NCBI GenBank assembly: GCA_021201335.1
Contig: JAJQFD010000044.1
Span: 90,456 to 154,455, forward strand
DNA length: 64,000 bases
DNA from: Bacteroides sp.
Lineage (GTDB): Bacteria > Bacteroidota > Bacteroidia > Bacteroidales > Bacteroidaceae
Direction: 5' to 3'
Translations under genes and position numbers: made by a program
Notes under the pieces: model-generated
What the model was told of the DNA's origin: nothing
Databases searched by the model: none
Seen by the model: only the letters and a program-made list of their open reading frames with translations
Shown here: piece after piece, positions 45,581-55,301 of the stretch
Position numbering within the stretch: position 1 is the stretch's first letter
How the letters are laid out: the number at the start of each line of letters is the position of its first letter

Positions 45581-47901
45581 TTACAAACGATCTATTTCAG
45601 ATTCATTGGCACTAGAGCCTTTGTATCTGTTCTTCATTGAATTAAACCGATAAGTCGCTGTTATAGAGAAAATTCGATTATCCAGGTTCTTATCCGTTTT
45701 CAGAATAATATTATTCATTCTAATATTTACTTTCTCGCGTATCGTATTAAAAATATCCTCGCAACTTAAGGTTATATTTAAACGATTTTTCATGAAACTT
45801 TTCCGCAGACTTCCCTCTACTCCCCACCGGGGATGAATATAACCTATCTGGCTATTTCCGCTACTTATCCCAGAAACATTTAAACGGAAAACAAAATTCG
45901 CAGGTAAACGTATCATGTTTTTTAGCGTGTACATCCAAATCGGTTTTTTATAATTTAACTCCGGATCTCCTATTGTGAGCCATTGTTTCATGACATTCAC
46001 CCCTGCTGATAAAGTCCATATCTTAAATAAAGTAGGGTTATAACTTATTCCAGCCATCAGCGTTTGATAATCGGGGATATTCTCGCTTTTGTACATCACA
46101 ATAGGCTGATCTTTATATAAAGAAGCTAAACTGAATATCGCATTTTCATGATAAACATAGGAAGTCATAAACTGCAAATCCCCCCAAGCTATTAATCCGG
46201 TAAGAGAATGTTGAATATCTGGCTTTAAGAACGGATTACCGGATTCATACAAAAAAGGAGTATTGTATCGTATATCACTACGTAAATCACCATAAGAAGG
46301 ATAATTAACTTTCGTTTCATAAGCCAGACTGGCCTGACATTTATCAGTAGCATATGCAATCGATAAATTGGGAAATAGTTTGTTGTATCGCTGTTTTTGT
46401 TCTTCTTTCAATATACCTTTTTCATAATAATTCAGATGAATCCATTCATAACGCAAACCGGCTCCCACATTAAAATCCCCCCATTGGTTCTGCCAACCCA
46501 GATAAAGAGCAGCCCGGTTTTGTTTCATTCTATCATCTGTATTATCCAGTCCGAGATCGGTATTACCGTTTTTATAATTCTGTTTGCGGTTCGTATTAGA
46601 ATACTCTCCCCCAGTTTCAAACATTCCCCAGGAAGAATCATATTCTATATTCGCCTTTATGGCATACAAATCCGAGCGGCTTTTGGCGGTTGAGTAAATA
46701 TGATCCGGATCATCTGTATATAGGTAGTAAGCATGGTCATCATTATCAGATTCCGCATGTACATAATCGGTATTAACAGCCAGGAGTAGTTCTTTATTCA
46801 ACTGGCCTTCATAATATGCATTTACGGTATGATTATCCCTCTTAAAAATTCCATCTGACTGCTGATAAATATCAGAATCTTCCTCATACCCGTGTGTTAT
46901 AATATAATTGAGAATATCAGCATCACTCTTTGTATTTCGATAACGATAGCGTACTCCCAGAGAGTGCTTAGGATTAGGTAACCAATTAAAACCCACAGTA
47001 GGATTCATTACTCGACTCTTCGTTTTTTCCGTAACTTCATACAAATGTTCTTTTCATATCCACTTAAAGTGAGTTGCTGCGACAAGTCATTATATTCTTG
47101 AGAGCGTTCATCTCCGTATTTAAAAGAACCGAAGATATCAAATTTCTTCTGCCGATACGTAAAAGACGCATACTCATTATGAGAGAAACGACGCCCCAAA
47201 ACACCTTTTGCCTGTAAATTACCACTGAACCCTTCGCCTTTAGGGGTAACAGTGACAATTTTAATAACAGATTTCACAGATGCATCATACTTAGCTCCAG
47301 GCGCTGTAATAACTTTTACTTCTTTGATATCTTTCGGAGACAACTGCTGTAATTCATTATACTCCCGAACCAGTCTATTATTGATATAGATCAAAGGTCG
47401 ACCTTTGCCAAAAATCGTAATACTATTATCTGACTTATTCACAAAAGGAAGCTGGCCCAACACTTCATCGGCTGTATTCAACGTTCCTAAGACCGTAGTA
47501 TTAACACTGGCCACCAAGGTACCGTTTCCTTGCATTTTGAAAGCTTTTCGCGTACCCGTAACAACTACTTCCTCTAAAGTTTGATTATCCGGTAAGAGTG
47601 TTAAAGACAAGGGTTGATTTAAAGATGCAGTTGTGTGCATTGTTTGATATCCGATACAAGAAATCTTAAGTAATTTATTTCTTGTTTCGGATGCCTCCAA
47701 TCTAAATTCTCCCAGTTCATTACTAATAGTTCCTTGCAGGAACAAAGAGTCACTCTTATTGAGTAAAACAACATTCGCATACGACACAGGATTTGAATCT
47801 GTATCCAGTAGCTTACCAGTAATCGTTTGTGCAAGTGTAGTGGTATTTCTGACAAAAAGCAGAATAACGATCCACAAATAATACTTTAATTGAGTACGCA
47901 T
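45581..47901 (-). pseudogene. Outer-membrane receptor (TonB-receptor-like), frameshifted near 47050
   Basis: Two frames together encode one receptor of about 770 residues. The first (47901 to about 47050) gives a signal peptide (LWIVILLFVRNTTTLAQ), a carboxypeptidase-regulatory-like domain (ITGKLLDTDSNPVSYANVVLL) and a plug (LEEVVVTGTRKAFKM, LIYINNRLVREYNELQQLSPKDI). It ends out of frame after GYEKNI. The second frame carries the barrel from LYEVTEKTKSRVMNPTVGFN to the end. Adding one base in the AAAA run (+ strand 47051-47054) joins them as GYEKEHLYEVTEK. It is the last gene of the - strand operon, 8 bases after the radical SAM gene, and could be the self-immunity or export partner. A relic of a similar gene lies at 29031. 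Confidence 0.82.
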
Positions 47902-47909
47902 AATTGTAT

Positions 47910-49380
47910 TTATTCTATGAATATTTTATTATATACAGGAGGAGCTTTAGGACATCTTGGATCAGGATAAAAATAGTTTTCTTCTCCGTATGCTTCAATA
48001 GCAAGTTTCCAACAGACTCCCCTCTCATTATGACAACTTTCAAATTCCGAACAACTGCCACATACTGAATTGCCAAAATTAGTTTTCTTGGTCAAATAAC
48101 TCAATCGATTACTATCCCATATTTCTTTAATAGAGGAATTGATTACATTCCCCATGACAAAAGCTTTATTGAACATCATTCCCTCACAGATCGTAACATC
48201 TCCATTGGGCAATATATAGAGTTGCCTCAAATTACCTGTACATAAAGGACGATCTGAATATTTCTTTTGTTTCTCATCAAAGCAATTATAAAATTCGCTC
48301 CTCTCCGGATATGATGATATGGATATTTTATATGGGTATTTTTCTTGTTTAATTTCCCTCTCCAATAATACTAAATTTTCTTTAGAAGGCATAAAATTAG
48401 AATCATTTTTATAGAGAGAATTACCAGCAGGAGTTAAATTTACTTCTCGAACATTATAAGAAGAAAGAAAATCAAGAAGAGATATTATTTCTTTCAGATC
48501 AGTGTTAAAACTCGTAATAACAGAGTTTATTCTTATAAAAATACCCTTCTCTGACAAATATTTCAGAGTTAATGACATCTCAGCCAAATATCTCTTTCCA
48601 TCAACATTCAACAACTTTTGAATAATTAAAGGATTAATACTATCCAACGATATTTGCAATGAATTTATACCTAATCCGCATAAAAAGTCTACATCTTCTG
48701 CAGAAATAGGCATTTTTGTAGAAATAATAGGTGAAAAGTGTGCTTTTTTAAGTTCAGAAAGAATTTCTCTCCATTGGATATCTAGAAAAAACTCCCCTCC
48801 CATTATATCAAAACTTATGGCATTATAACAAGTAGCTTCTTGTATTATTTCTTTTAATCTATTGAAGCTGATTTGCCTCTTTATTCTTTTTCTACAATCT
48901 GCATAACAATAAATACAATCTGTATAGCATTTTGTATTTATCATATAAGTAATATATAAAGGAAAATCAAGTCTTTTATTTACCAAATCTACAGTCGTGC
49001 AGTTAAATGAATTGGGATTATATATCGGATATCGTTTCACAGAAGTCTTATCTACCAATAAATTAACAGGAAGAATAATAAATTGACCATTAACCTTTAC
49101 TTTATAGGGTTTTGGGTTATTCACTATTTTTTTAGTAAACTCAAAAAGCTTTTCATAACTTGTCTGACTTGCAAGTGCATATTCATTTATCACCTCTACA
49201 AAAGTTTTCTCTCCATCAAATGAGGCTAATAATTTAGCGTAAAAGGGATGTATGAAAGAGAAAAAAATGGAGAATATTTTTTTCCTTGGTGTCACTAAAA
49301 TCATTAGAAGCTAATATGCTTCTGGAACTTTCAGCCTTCAGAATATAATTTGGATTTATAACATATATAACATCTTCCAT
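47910..49380 (-). pseudogene. Radical SAM/SPASM peptide maturase partnered with precursor at 49440, frameshifted at A7
   Basis: The cluster motif CYTDCIYC (CX3CX2C), SAM-binding IMGGEFF and SPASM Cys groups (VTICEGMM, CGSCSEFESC, DPRCPKAP) are all present. The obvious frame starts only at 49304, but the true N-terminus begins at 49380: MEDVIYVINPNYILKAESSR matches the start of the sister enzyme (ENRIYVLNPYYELRND). The two parts are separated by one extra base in a seven-A run (+ strand T7 at 49277-49283); six A would give SDTKEKIFSIFFSFIHPFY. So about 25 residues are cut off or the gene is off. It follows its precursor gene after a hairpin. Confidence 0.82.
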
Positions 49381-49399
49381 CATTGATTACTTTTTAATA

Positions 49400-49432
49400 A
49401 AGCCTGATTAATTCCAAAAACTAATCAGGCTT
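49400..49432 (-). terminator. Hairpin between precursor and radical SAM gene
   Basis: A perfect 11-bp stem, AAGCCTGATTA (49400-49410) with TAATCAGGCTT (49422-49432), lies 8 bases after the precursor stop on the - strand. The following sequence (TTATTAAAAAG) is only weakly T-rich. It probably acts as an attenuator or 3'-end stabiliser that raises precursor mRNA over maturase mRNA. Confidence 0.6.
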
Positions 49433-49439
49433 CAAGTGG

Positions 49440-49646
49440 TTAATCCTCACTCTCATCTTCCTCTTCTTCTACTTCTTCAGTCTCGCACTCCCCATCTTGC
49501 TTTTTAGATTTTTTGCCTAATACACAACCAGAAGCACACATCCAACCACAAGTATCACCACCTTCTAAACTTTCCATTTCTTCTTGGTTCAACAATTGGT
49601 CATTTTCATTTTCTTTCATTTCACCATTCATGTTCTTTTCTTCCAT
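49440..49646 (-). CDS. GG-leader precursor peptide with CGWMCASGC core and acidic tail
   Basis: A 68-residue peptide. Residues 1-30 form an acidic leader ending LNQEEMESLEGG, a double-glycine cleavage site. The 38-residue core begins DTCGWMCASGCVLGKKSKK and contains four Cys in all (three in the first 11 residues, one in DGECETE), then a strongly acidic tail (EVEEEEDESED). The segment CGWMCASGCVLGK matches CGLGCFTGGVFRK of the second precursor upstream in this operon. The downstream radical SAM gene is its likely maturase, with the C39 ABC exporter cutting the leader. Its small size fits no ordinary enzyme. The bioactivity is unknown. Confidence 0.8.
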   Translation of the reverse strand: MEEKNMNGEMKENENDQLLNQEEMESLEGGDTCGWMCASGCVLGKKSKKQDGECETEEVEEEEDESED

Positions 49647-49787
49647 AAATTTTAAAATTTAAATTCAACATTTATTTTATTGCTAACATTCCAAAAGTAT
49701 GTTATGCTAATCCATTAACTCTGGATTCATCATTTTTATCTGCATTTTTTATTGGAAATACTAAATAATTTATACGATTACTACTCA

Positions 49788-50192
49788 CTATACTAACGCA
49801 ATTCCTCTTATCCACATTTTTGTCAGTTCTTCCGGAAAATATTGCATTAATCCAAAAGATGGCTCACCAACAATAAAACGAGAACCATCAAAACCATAAC
49901 ATATAGAAAAATCAACTTCTCTTAACTCATTTTCTAATAACAGAATAATAGGAAACTGCAATAATTTTAAATCCTCAAAATCCAATAATTTTATATTGAC
50001 ACGGAAGCCTAAACGTCCAGCTATTGCTTTTAAATCAGCGAATGTTATATGGTTACTATTATTGGTTTCTACTAATAGCGAATTGTTATCACTGTATCCA
50101 TAATATTTAATGATGGATTTTAAACAAGCTATACCAGATGAGCAATTCTCGCTTAAAAAAAATGTGGTTTTTATTAAGTCCTCCTTTTTCAT
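49788..50192 (-). CDS. Stand-alone C39-like protein with degenerate active site
   Basis: A 134-residue cytoplasmic protein that aligns with the peptidase domain of the two exporters: FFLSENCSSGIACLKSIIKYYG matches RQLDAMDCGPTCLRMIAKYYG, FADLKAIAGRLGFRVNIK matches the next helix, and EVDFSICYGF matches NHFVVCYNI. The Cys can be aligned, but the oxyanion Gln is lost, the catalytic His aligns with Asp (DF for HF) and the Asp of SDP aligns with Glu (GEP). It is probably catalytically dead, yet it is kept between the two precursor/radical SAM pairs, 6 bases after the second radical SAM gene. A leader-binding or chaperone role is possible. Confidence 0.65.
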   Translation of the reverse strand: MKKEDLIKTTFFLSENCSSGIACLKSIIKYYGYSDNNSLLVETNNSNHITFADLKAIAGRLGFRVNIKLLDFEDLKLLQFPIILLLENELREVDFSICYGFDGSRFIVGEPSFGLMQYFPEELTKMWIRGIALV

Positions 50193-50197
50193 ATTTT

Positions 50198-51700
50198 TCA
50201 GTAACCTAAATCGTTTTTCATCTTAGGAGCAAAACAACAACGCGGATCGGGAAAATCCCAACAGCTATCCCCATAAGATTTGATTATATTACTCCAACAC
50301 CGATTCTGCGACCGAAAGCATTCCTCAAAAAGTGAACAACTATGGCAAGCACTTTCTTTCTGAACATCTTGCTGTGATAAATTTCTCAATGCTAATGATT
50401 TGGATGAATTCCAAACATCTTTTAAACTTGTTACTTTAACATCTCCAATAATAAACCTAGGATTCCAGTATAATTGCTCACAAATAGTAACCTGTCCATC
50501 CGGAAGTATAAACATATGAGTATTAAGAGCGGAACAGGATGCTCCCCGGAAATGTGAACTGCCACCATGATCTGAATAAAACTTCCGGTCAATCGCTTCG
50601 CGTCCTAAGATGATGGGAAATTTTGAAACAGGAAGAATGAATTCTTCCATATACTCAAAAACAGATTCAATTTCGGATTTTGCCGGTTTTAACTTAGAAA
50701 ATTCTTTGTAATCAATTGTAATAGAATTATTAACCGGAATAATGCGCCAATCTTGAAGATATTCCAGATCGGATAAGAAATTGAACAACTCCGTCAATAC
50801 ACGTCGATTACAATTATAAGTAGTCAATACAGAAGATATCTGGTAGTTTATTGCACTCTGATCGAGTAATAATATACCTTTCAGAATTTCACTTGCATAG
50901 GATTTTTTCACACCAAGTAATTCCTTTAATATTTCTTTATTATAAACATCTAGCGATACTTGTAACAATCCTTGATATCCTGTTTCTTGGAGTTTAATTA
51001 AAAGCTCATTAGTCAGAGGAAGCTTGGTGGAAATATATTCCGGTGCAATATTATACTTTATTAATTCTTTTAATATCAAGTCCCAATCTTTATGTAAAAA
51101 TACTTCTCCACCAATCAGATTTACTTGCTGAACTTGCAATTCAGCCGCTTCTTGTATTAACTCTAATATTCGAGAAGTCGATAAATTAGTTTCTACTTTT
51201 GTAGATGTATCCGCATAACAATACTTACAATGAGTTAAGCATCTGTTTGTCAGCATCATAGTTAGCAACAAAGGCCCTGAATAAAAACGTTTGGAAACCA
51301 AATCCAGTTTTTGGCATAAAAATGATTCTGGCATTAACTCTCTGAAAATATAAAAAGGTGTAACGGTTGTTGCATCTATTAAAATATTTTTAGGAAAATA
51401 GATTTTATGATTTTTCCACATTGTAAATACTGGAGCAGGATTTTTTATATATGAAGAAACAATTCTCTTCATATAATTCAGATCACGACTAAAATAGTCG
51501 GCCAATAACCGAAGATTCTCATCAAATCTCCGGTTATGCGTAAAAAAGCTCAGCATTACTGCCTGAATGGGATGAATAAAAGAGTTCCAATTTTCAGATC
51601 CACAGGTATTTATTCCTGTTTTTGAAAACAAAGCTATTCTGTGTACATCATTCCTCAGTTCGTAATATGGATTTAAAACATATATTCTATTCTCCTTCAT
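50198..51700 (-). CDS. Radical SAM/SPASM peptide maturase partnered with precursor at 51687
   Basis: A 500-residue radical SAM enzyme. Residues 1-140 form an N-terminal domain shared with the sister enzyme at 47910 (ENRIYVLNPYYELR, SFIHPIQAVMLSFF). The cluster motif is C154-x3-C158-x2-C161 in TNRCLTHCKYCYAD, with NLIGGEVFLHKDW for SAM binding. SPASM Cys groups follow: VTICEQLYW, CHSCSLFEEC (CxxCx5C) and DPRCCFAPK. Its start overlaps the end of the precursor gene by 14 bases, which implies translational coupling and marks that precursor as its substrate. It is intact, unlike its sister. The bond it forms cannot be told from sequence. Confidence 0.9.
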   Translation of the reverse strand: MKENRIYVLNPYYELRNDVHRIALFSKTGINTCGSENWNSFIHPIQAVMLSFFTHNRRFDENLRLLADYFSRDLNYMKRIVSSYIKNPAPVFTMWKNHKIYFPKNILIDATTVTPFYIFRELMPESFLCQKLDLVSKRFYSGPLLLTMMLTNRCLTHCKYCYADTSTKVETNLSTSRILELIQEAAELQVQQVNLIGGEVFLHKDWDLILKELIKYNIAPEYISTKLPLTNELLIKLQETGYQGLLQVSLDVYNKEILKELLGVKKSYASEILKGILLLDQSAINYQISSVLTTYNCNRRVLTELFNFLSDLEYLQDWRIIPVNNSITIDYKEFSKLKPAKSEIESVFEYMEEFILPVSKFPIILGREAIDRKFYSDHGGSSHFRGASCSALNTHMFILPDGQVTICEQLYWNPRFIIGDVKVTSLKDVWNSSKSLALRNLSQQDVQKESACHSCSLFEECFRSQNRCWSNIIKSYGDSCWDFPDPRCCFAPKMKNDLGY

Positions 51701-51911
51701 TTGTTATTATCCCTTTTCGAAATACGCCACCTGTAAAGCATCCTAATCCACAATCTGTATCTGTATCAGTATCAGAGTCATGGTCTTCTGTACCACCTTG
51801 TATATCCAATAAGCTATCCAAATCTAGAATATCTTCTTGGTTGATTTCTTCTGCAGAGTTTTCTAACTTAACATTCTTCATTCTTTCTACGTTCATTTTC
51901 TTCTTTTTCAT
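51687..51911 (-). CDS. GG-leader precursor peptide with Asp/Thr repeat and CGLGC core
   Basis: A 74-residue peptide. The Lys-rich start (MKKKKMNVERMKNVKLE) and acidic helix (EEINQEDILDLDSLLDIQGG) form a 40-residue leader ending in GG. The core starts with an unusual acidic repeat TEDHDSDTDTDTD, then CGLGCFTGGVFRKGIITNEGE with two Cys. The part CGLGCFTGGVFRK matches the core of the other precursor (CGWMCASGCVLGK), while the acidic block lies before the Cys motif here and after it there. It overlaps its radical SAM gene by 14 bases and lies 37 bases after the HlyD gene. Confidence 0.78.
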   Translation of the reverse strand: MKKKKMNVERMKNVKLENSAEEINQEDILDLDSLLDIQGGTEDHDSDTDTDTDCGLGCFTGGVFRKGIITNEGE

Positions 51912-51947
51912 ATTCTTGTTTTTTAAAATTAAATAAATATAGTCGTT

Positions 51948-53090
51948 TCAATTTTGTGCCAACAATTGATAAACAGGAGCAAAAATCCGATTTAATACAC
52001 TCCTACTGGATGTTACAATTTCAGCTTTTCCTGATAAGCCTATTTCATATTTTATCTGCTTTTTGTTCGTAGTGATCAAACTATCCGGAAAGTCTACTTC
52101 TACCGCATATGTTTTATTATGTGGTACATAAGATATAGATGAAACTTCTCCCAATAAATATCCATATGTATGAGGGGGATACTTCGACAACTCTATGTTA
52201 ACTTTATTTTTTATAGCAATTCCAGCCACATCATCTGATGATAGTTTAATATGCCCTACCAGGTGCCCTTTTCGTTCTGAAATCACAGTACATAAAGTAT
52301 CTCCTTCACTTATTAAATTACTCATACTCCAGCTTTTACCCCAAACGACTAACCCATCGCTATTACTCTTTATAAGATATTTTGCATCCCATGTCTTCAA
52401 ACTATTCACCATATTTTCATAGGCCAATTCTAATAACTTCCGGTTTTTGGATAGTTCCATCTTGTGATTGATCTCCAGTTCAAAAAGTTCTCTTTTTACT
52501 CTTAAAATGGCTATTTGATCTGCATACTCACTCTGCTCCAAAATTCTCTGCTCCTCCTTCAAATACTTCTGTTTCTGTTGAAATAAATCAAATTGATGAT
52601 ATATTAAACAAGTACGGACAGCCTGCGTAAACTGTTCATAGGCAGCTGTCATCTCTCCCATGATTAAGTCAAAAGGATAATTCTGCAGGTAAGTAAAATC
52701 GTTCGTGCGATAATATCTTTCAATATTGGTAAGCACCCGGCAAAATCGCCTTACATCCGCAATCGACGCTGTGTTTTTTAGTACACCCAATGTATCATTA
52801 CGTTTTACTATTGATTCATTCTCTACAAAAAAACGATCTATTTTGCCCGAATTATTAGCTGTTATCCATTCTACTTTGGCCATATCATCTATTATTAAAC
52901 TTGTTTTTATAGTATCTGGATATTTGATGAAAACAGCCCCTAGTATAAGAAGTGTAATAATAGCATATATAATATAACTTCCGGTATGAATGAGCCAATT
53001 GGGAAAATCACCCAAAATATCATTATTTTCCCGGCTGTATAATTCTACCTTATCAATTTCTTCTTGATCCGGTTTATAAATTTCTTCCAT
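51948..53090 (-). CDS. HlyD-family membrane fusion protein (second exporter)
   Basis: A 380-residue periplasmic adaptor for the C39 ABC exporter encoded just upstream. A cytoplasmic start of about 33 residues (YKPDQEEIDKVELYSRENND) precedes one membrane helix (SYIIYAIITLLILGAVFI). A lipoyl-like half follows (WITANNSGKIDRFFVENESIVKRNDTLGVL), then a coiled coil rich in Glu, Gln and Lys (about 150-250), and the second half VISERKGHLVGHIKLSSDDVAGIAIKNKVNIELSKYPPH. It is related to, but clearly diverged from, the HlyD at 43901. The ABC gene stops 11 bases before it. Confidence 0.88.
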   Translation of the reverse strand: MEEIYKPDQEEIDKVELYSRENNDILGDFPNWLIHTGSYIIYAIITLLILGAVFIKYPDTIKTSLIIDDMAKVEWITANNSGKIDRFFVENESIVKRNDTLGVLKNTASIADVRRFCRVLTNIERYYRTNDFTYLQNYPFDLIMGEMTAAYEQFTQAVRTCLIYHQFDLFQQKQKYLKEEQRILEQSEYADQIAILRVKRELFELEINHKMELSKNRKLLELAYENMVNSLKTWDAKYLIKSNSDGLVVWGKSWSMSNLISEGDTLCTVISERKGHLVGHIKLSSDDVAGIAIKNKVNIELSKYPPHTYGYLLGEVSSISYVPHNKTYAVEVDFPDSLITTNKKQIKYEIGLSGKAEIVTSSRSVLNRIFAPVYQLLAQN

Positions 53091-53101
53091 ATCAGTAATA
53101 T

Positions 53102-55301
53102 TTAAGCATTCAACTCTAACTGATTTTTTACCAATCGGTAATAATCTCCCTGCCGGGAAATCAATTGTTCATGAGTTCCATTTTCTGTGATTATACCTTC
53201 TTTCAGAACAACAATATTATCGGCATTCTTTACTGTACTCAAGCGATGCGCTACAATTACTACCGTTTTTCCTTTAAAAAATTTATCAAGATTATTTTGA
53301 ATCACTCTCTCATTATCTGTATCCAGTGCATTTGTTGCTTCATCAAAAAATAGATAATTGGGATTCCGATAAATAGCACGCGCTATCAGAATTCGTTGTT
53401 TTTGTCCTTGACTCAATCCTTGTCCTGTGCTACCTATTTTAGTATTATATTTTAAGGGAAGCGACTCTATGAAATCACGTATATTTGCCATTTCTGCAGC
53501 ATAAAGCAGTCGCTCCCGATCTATCATTTCTGCATCCGGAGCAATATTATGAGCAATTGTATCATTAAAAATAAAGCCTTCCTGCATAACTACCCCACAG
53601 TGTCTTCGCCACTCTTTAAAACTTATTTTCTGTAAAGAATGCTCGCCAACAGTAATCAGCCCTTCCACCGGAGGATAAAATCCGAGCATAAGTTTAATGA
53701 GAGTCGTTTTACCACTTCCACTCAATCCAACAATAGCGGTAGTTTTCCCTGCCGGTATATCTAATGTAATTCCTTTGATGATTTTTTTTTGATTTTTCTG
53801 AGCCATAAGTAAAAAACAGATTTTTTAACTGAATGGATTCTGTACCGGATATTCTGTCAATATATTCTGTACCTTCTTTCTCTTCGTCTTGTTTACTATG
53901 TATTTCACCTAAACGCTCCAAACTTAACCTTGCATCCTGCGCTTGCTGCATGAAGCCGACAAACTGCTCAACAGGCCCTTGCATTTGGCCAATAATATAT
54001 TGAATCGATAACATAATTCCCAATGTTATGTTTCCATCCAAAACAGCAGTTGCTGAAAAAACAGTTATCAATATATTCTTCACTTCATTAATTAATACGG
54101 CGCCTATCTGTTGCCACTGACCGAGGTTTAACGACTTAATCTTTACCCGAAATAAAGTAGCTTGAATATTTTCCCATTCCCACCGTTTCTGTTGCTCGCA
54201 TCCTAACAATTTTATATCTTGCATACCATGAATAAGCTGCATCAAATTATCTTGGTTAGCAGCCATTTGTTCAAAGTTTTTCCGGTTAAGATCTGCCCGT
54301 TTTCGCATAAACAACCTAATCCAACCGACATACATGATACTAAATAACAGAAAAACAAAAAAGATTTTTAGATTGTAGATCGCCAATACAATACCAAATA
54401 TAAAAACTGTAATAGCTGCGAATATGATACTTAATACCGAACGGGTAAGAAAAACCTCGATGCATTTATGGTCATCAACTCGCCGAATTAAATCACCAGC
54501 TAATTTACTATCAAAAAAGCGCATCGGCAGGCGCATCAACTTTGCTAAAAAGTCTGAAATAAGAGAAACATTAATCCGTGTACTGATATGCAGCAAAATA
54601 GTACGACGGATAACTTCAATTAAAGTACGGCTAAAAACCAATACCAATTGAGCAATCAGTATCAATTGAATAAAACTAAAATTACGATGTCCTATTCCCT
54701 GGTCAACAATTGTTTGAGTAAGAAACGGGAACACTAATTGCAATAAGCTCCCTCCCAATAACCCTAAAATTAATTGCAGAACCATTTTCTTATAAGGTCG
54801 TACATATCGAAAAAGATACCACAGCGATAAATGTTCGTATTTTATCGGCTCTTCTTCATAAAACTGAGGAGTAACTTCCACCAACATAGCAATACCCTTT
54901 TCTACTCCACCTTGTGAAGTACTTATCCAACATTTTTTTAGCTCGTACTCTTCATATTTTAATAAACCGTAAGCCGGATCTGCTATATAATAAAATGTTT
55001 TATTCTTCTTTTTCTCAATCTTATATAAAACTACAAAATGCATCTGGTTCCAATGCAATATACAAGGCAATTTCGATTGTTCCTTTAACTTGTCAATAGA
55101 TGTGCGAATTCCTGTGGTTCTTAATCCTATACTTGCTGCTGCTTCACTAATACCAAGCATATTAACTCCTGTTCGCTGAATATACGATTGCTCACGTAAT
55201 TGCTGTACTGAATATTTCTTTCCATAGTATCTAGCAATCATCCGCAGGCAGGTAGGACCACAATCCATCCCATCTAGTTGTTTATAAAACGGAAAACTCA
55301 T
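53102..55301 (-). pseudogene. C39-peptidase ABC exporter, frameshifted at an A9 tract
   Basis: A paralogue of the exporter at 41694. The first frame (from 55301) has the C39 domain with Cys in MDGMDCGPTCLRM-like sequence (YKQLDGMDCGPTC), HWNQMHFVV and IADPAYG, then the membrane domain up to NLFFTYGSEKSKK. The ATP-binding half continues in another frame: IIKGITLDIPAGKTTAIVGL, GLSGSGKTTLIK, LSQGQKQR, YLFFDEATNALD. The break is a run of nine A on the coding strand (+ strand T9 at 53782-53790); eight A restores SKKIIKGITL. It may be phase-variable, rescued by slippage on the A run, or a sequencing error. Without it the - strand peptides lack a dedicated exporter. Confidence 0.88.

Noticed and set aside
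45377..45640. 87-residue protein on the + strand
   Set aside because: It spans the transposase fragment, the palindromic repeat and the antisense end of the receptor gene. Its VIQSVAKDLLHDRRTVEEQI stretch is the usual translation of this repeat type, not a real protein.
47910..49304. Start of the second - strand radical SAM gene at 49304
   Set aside because: The sister enzyme has about 25 more N-terminal residues, and a matching sequence lies upstream in another frame, so 49304 is an artefact of the frameshift.
53702..53806. Programmed frameshift in the second exporter
   Set aside because: The A9 run could slip, but there is no stem-loop or Shine-Dalgarno-like stimulator evident, and the paralogue at 41694 is encoded in one frame. 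Kept only as a possibility.
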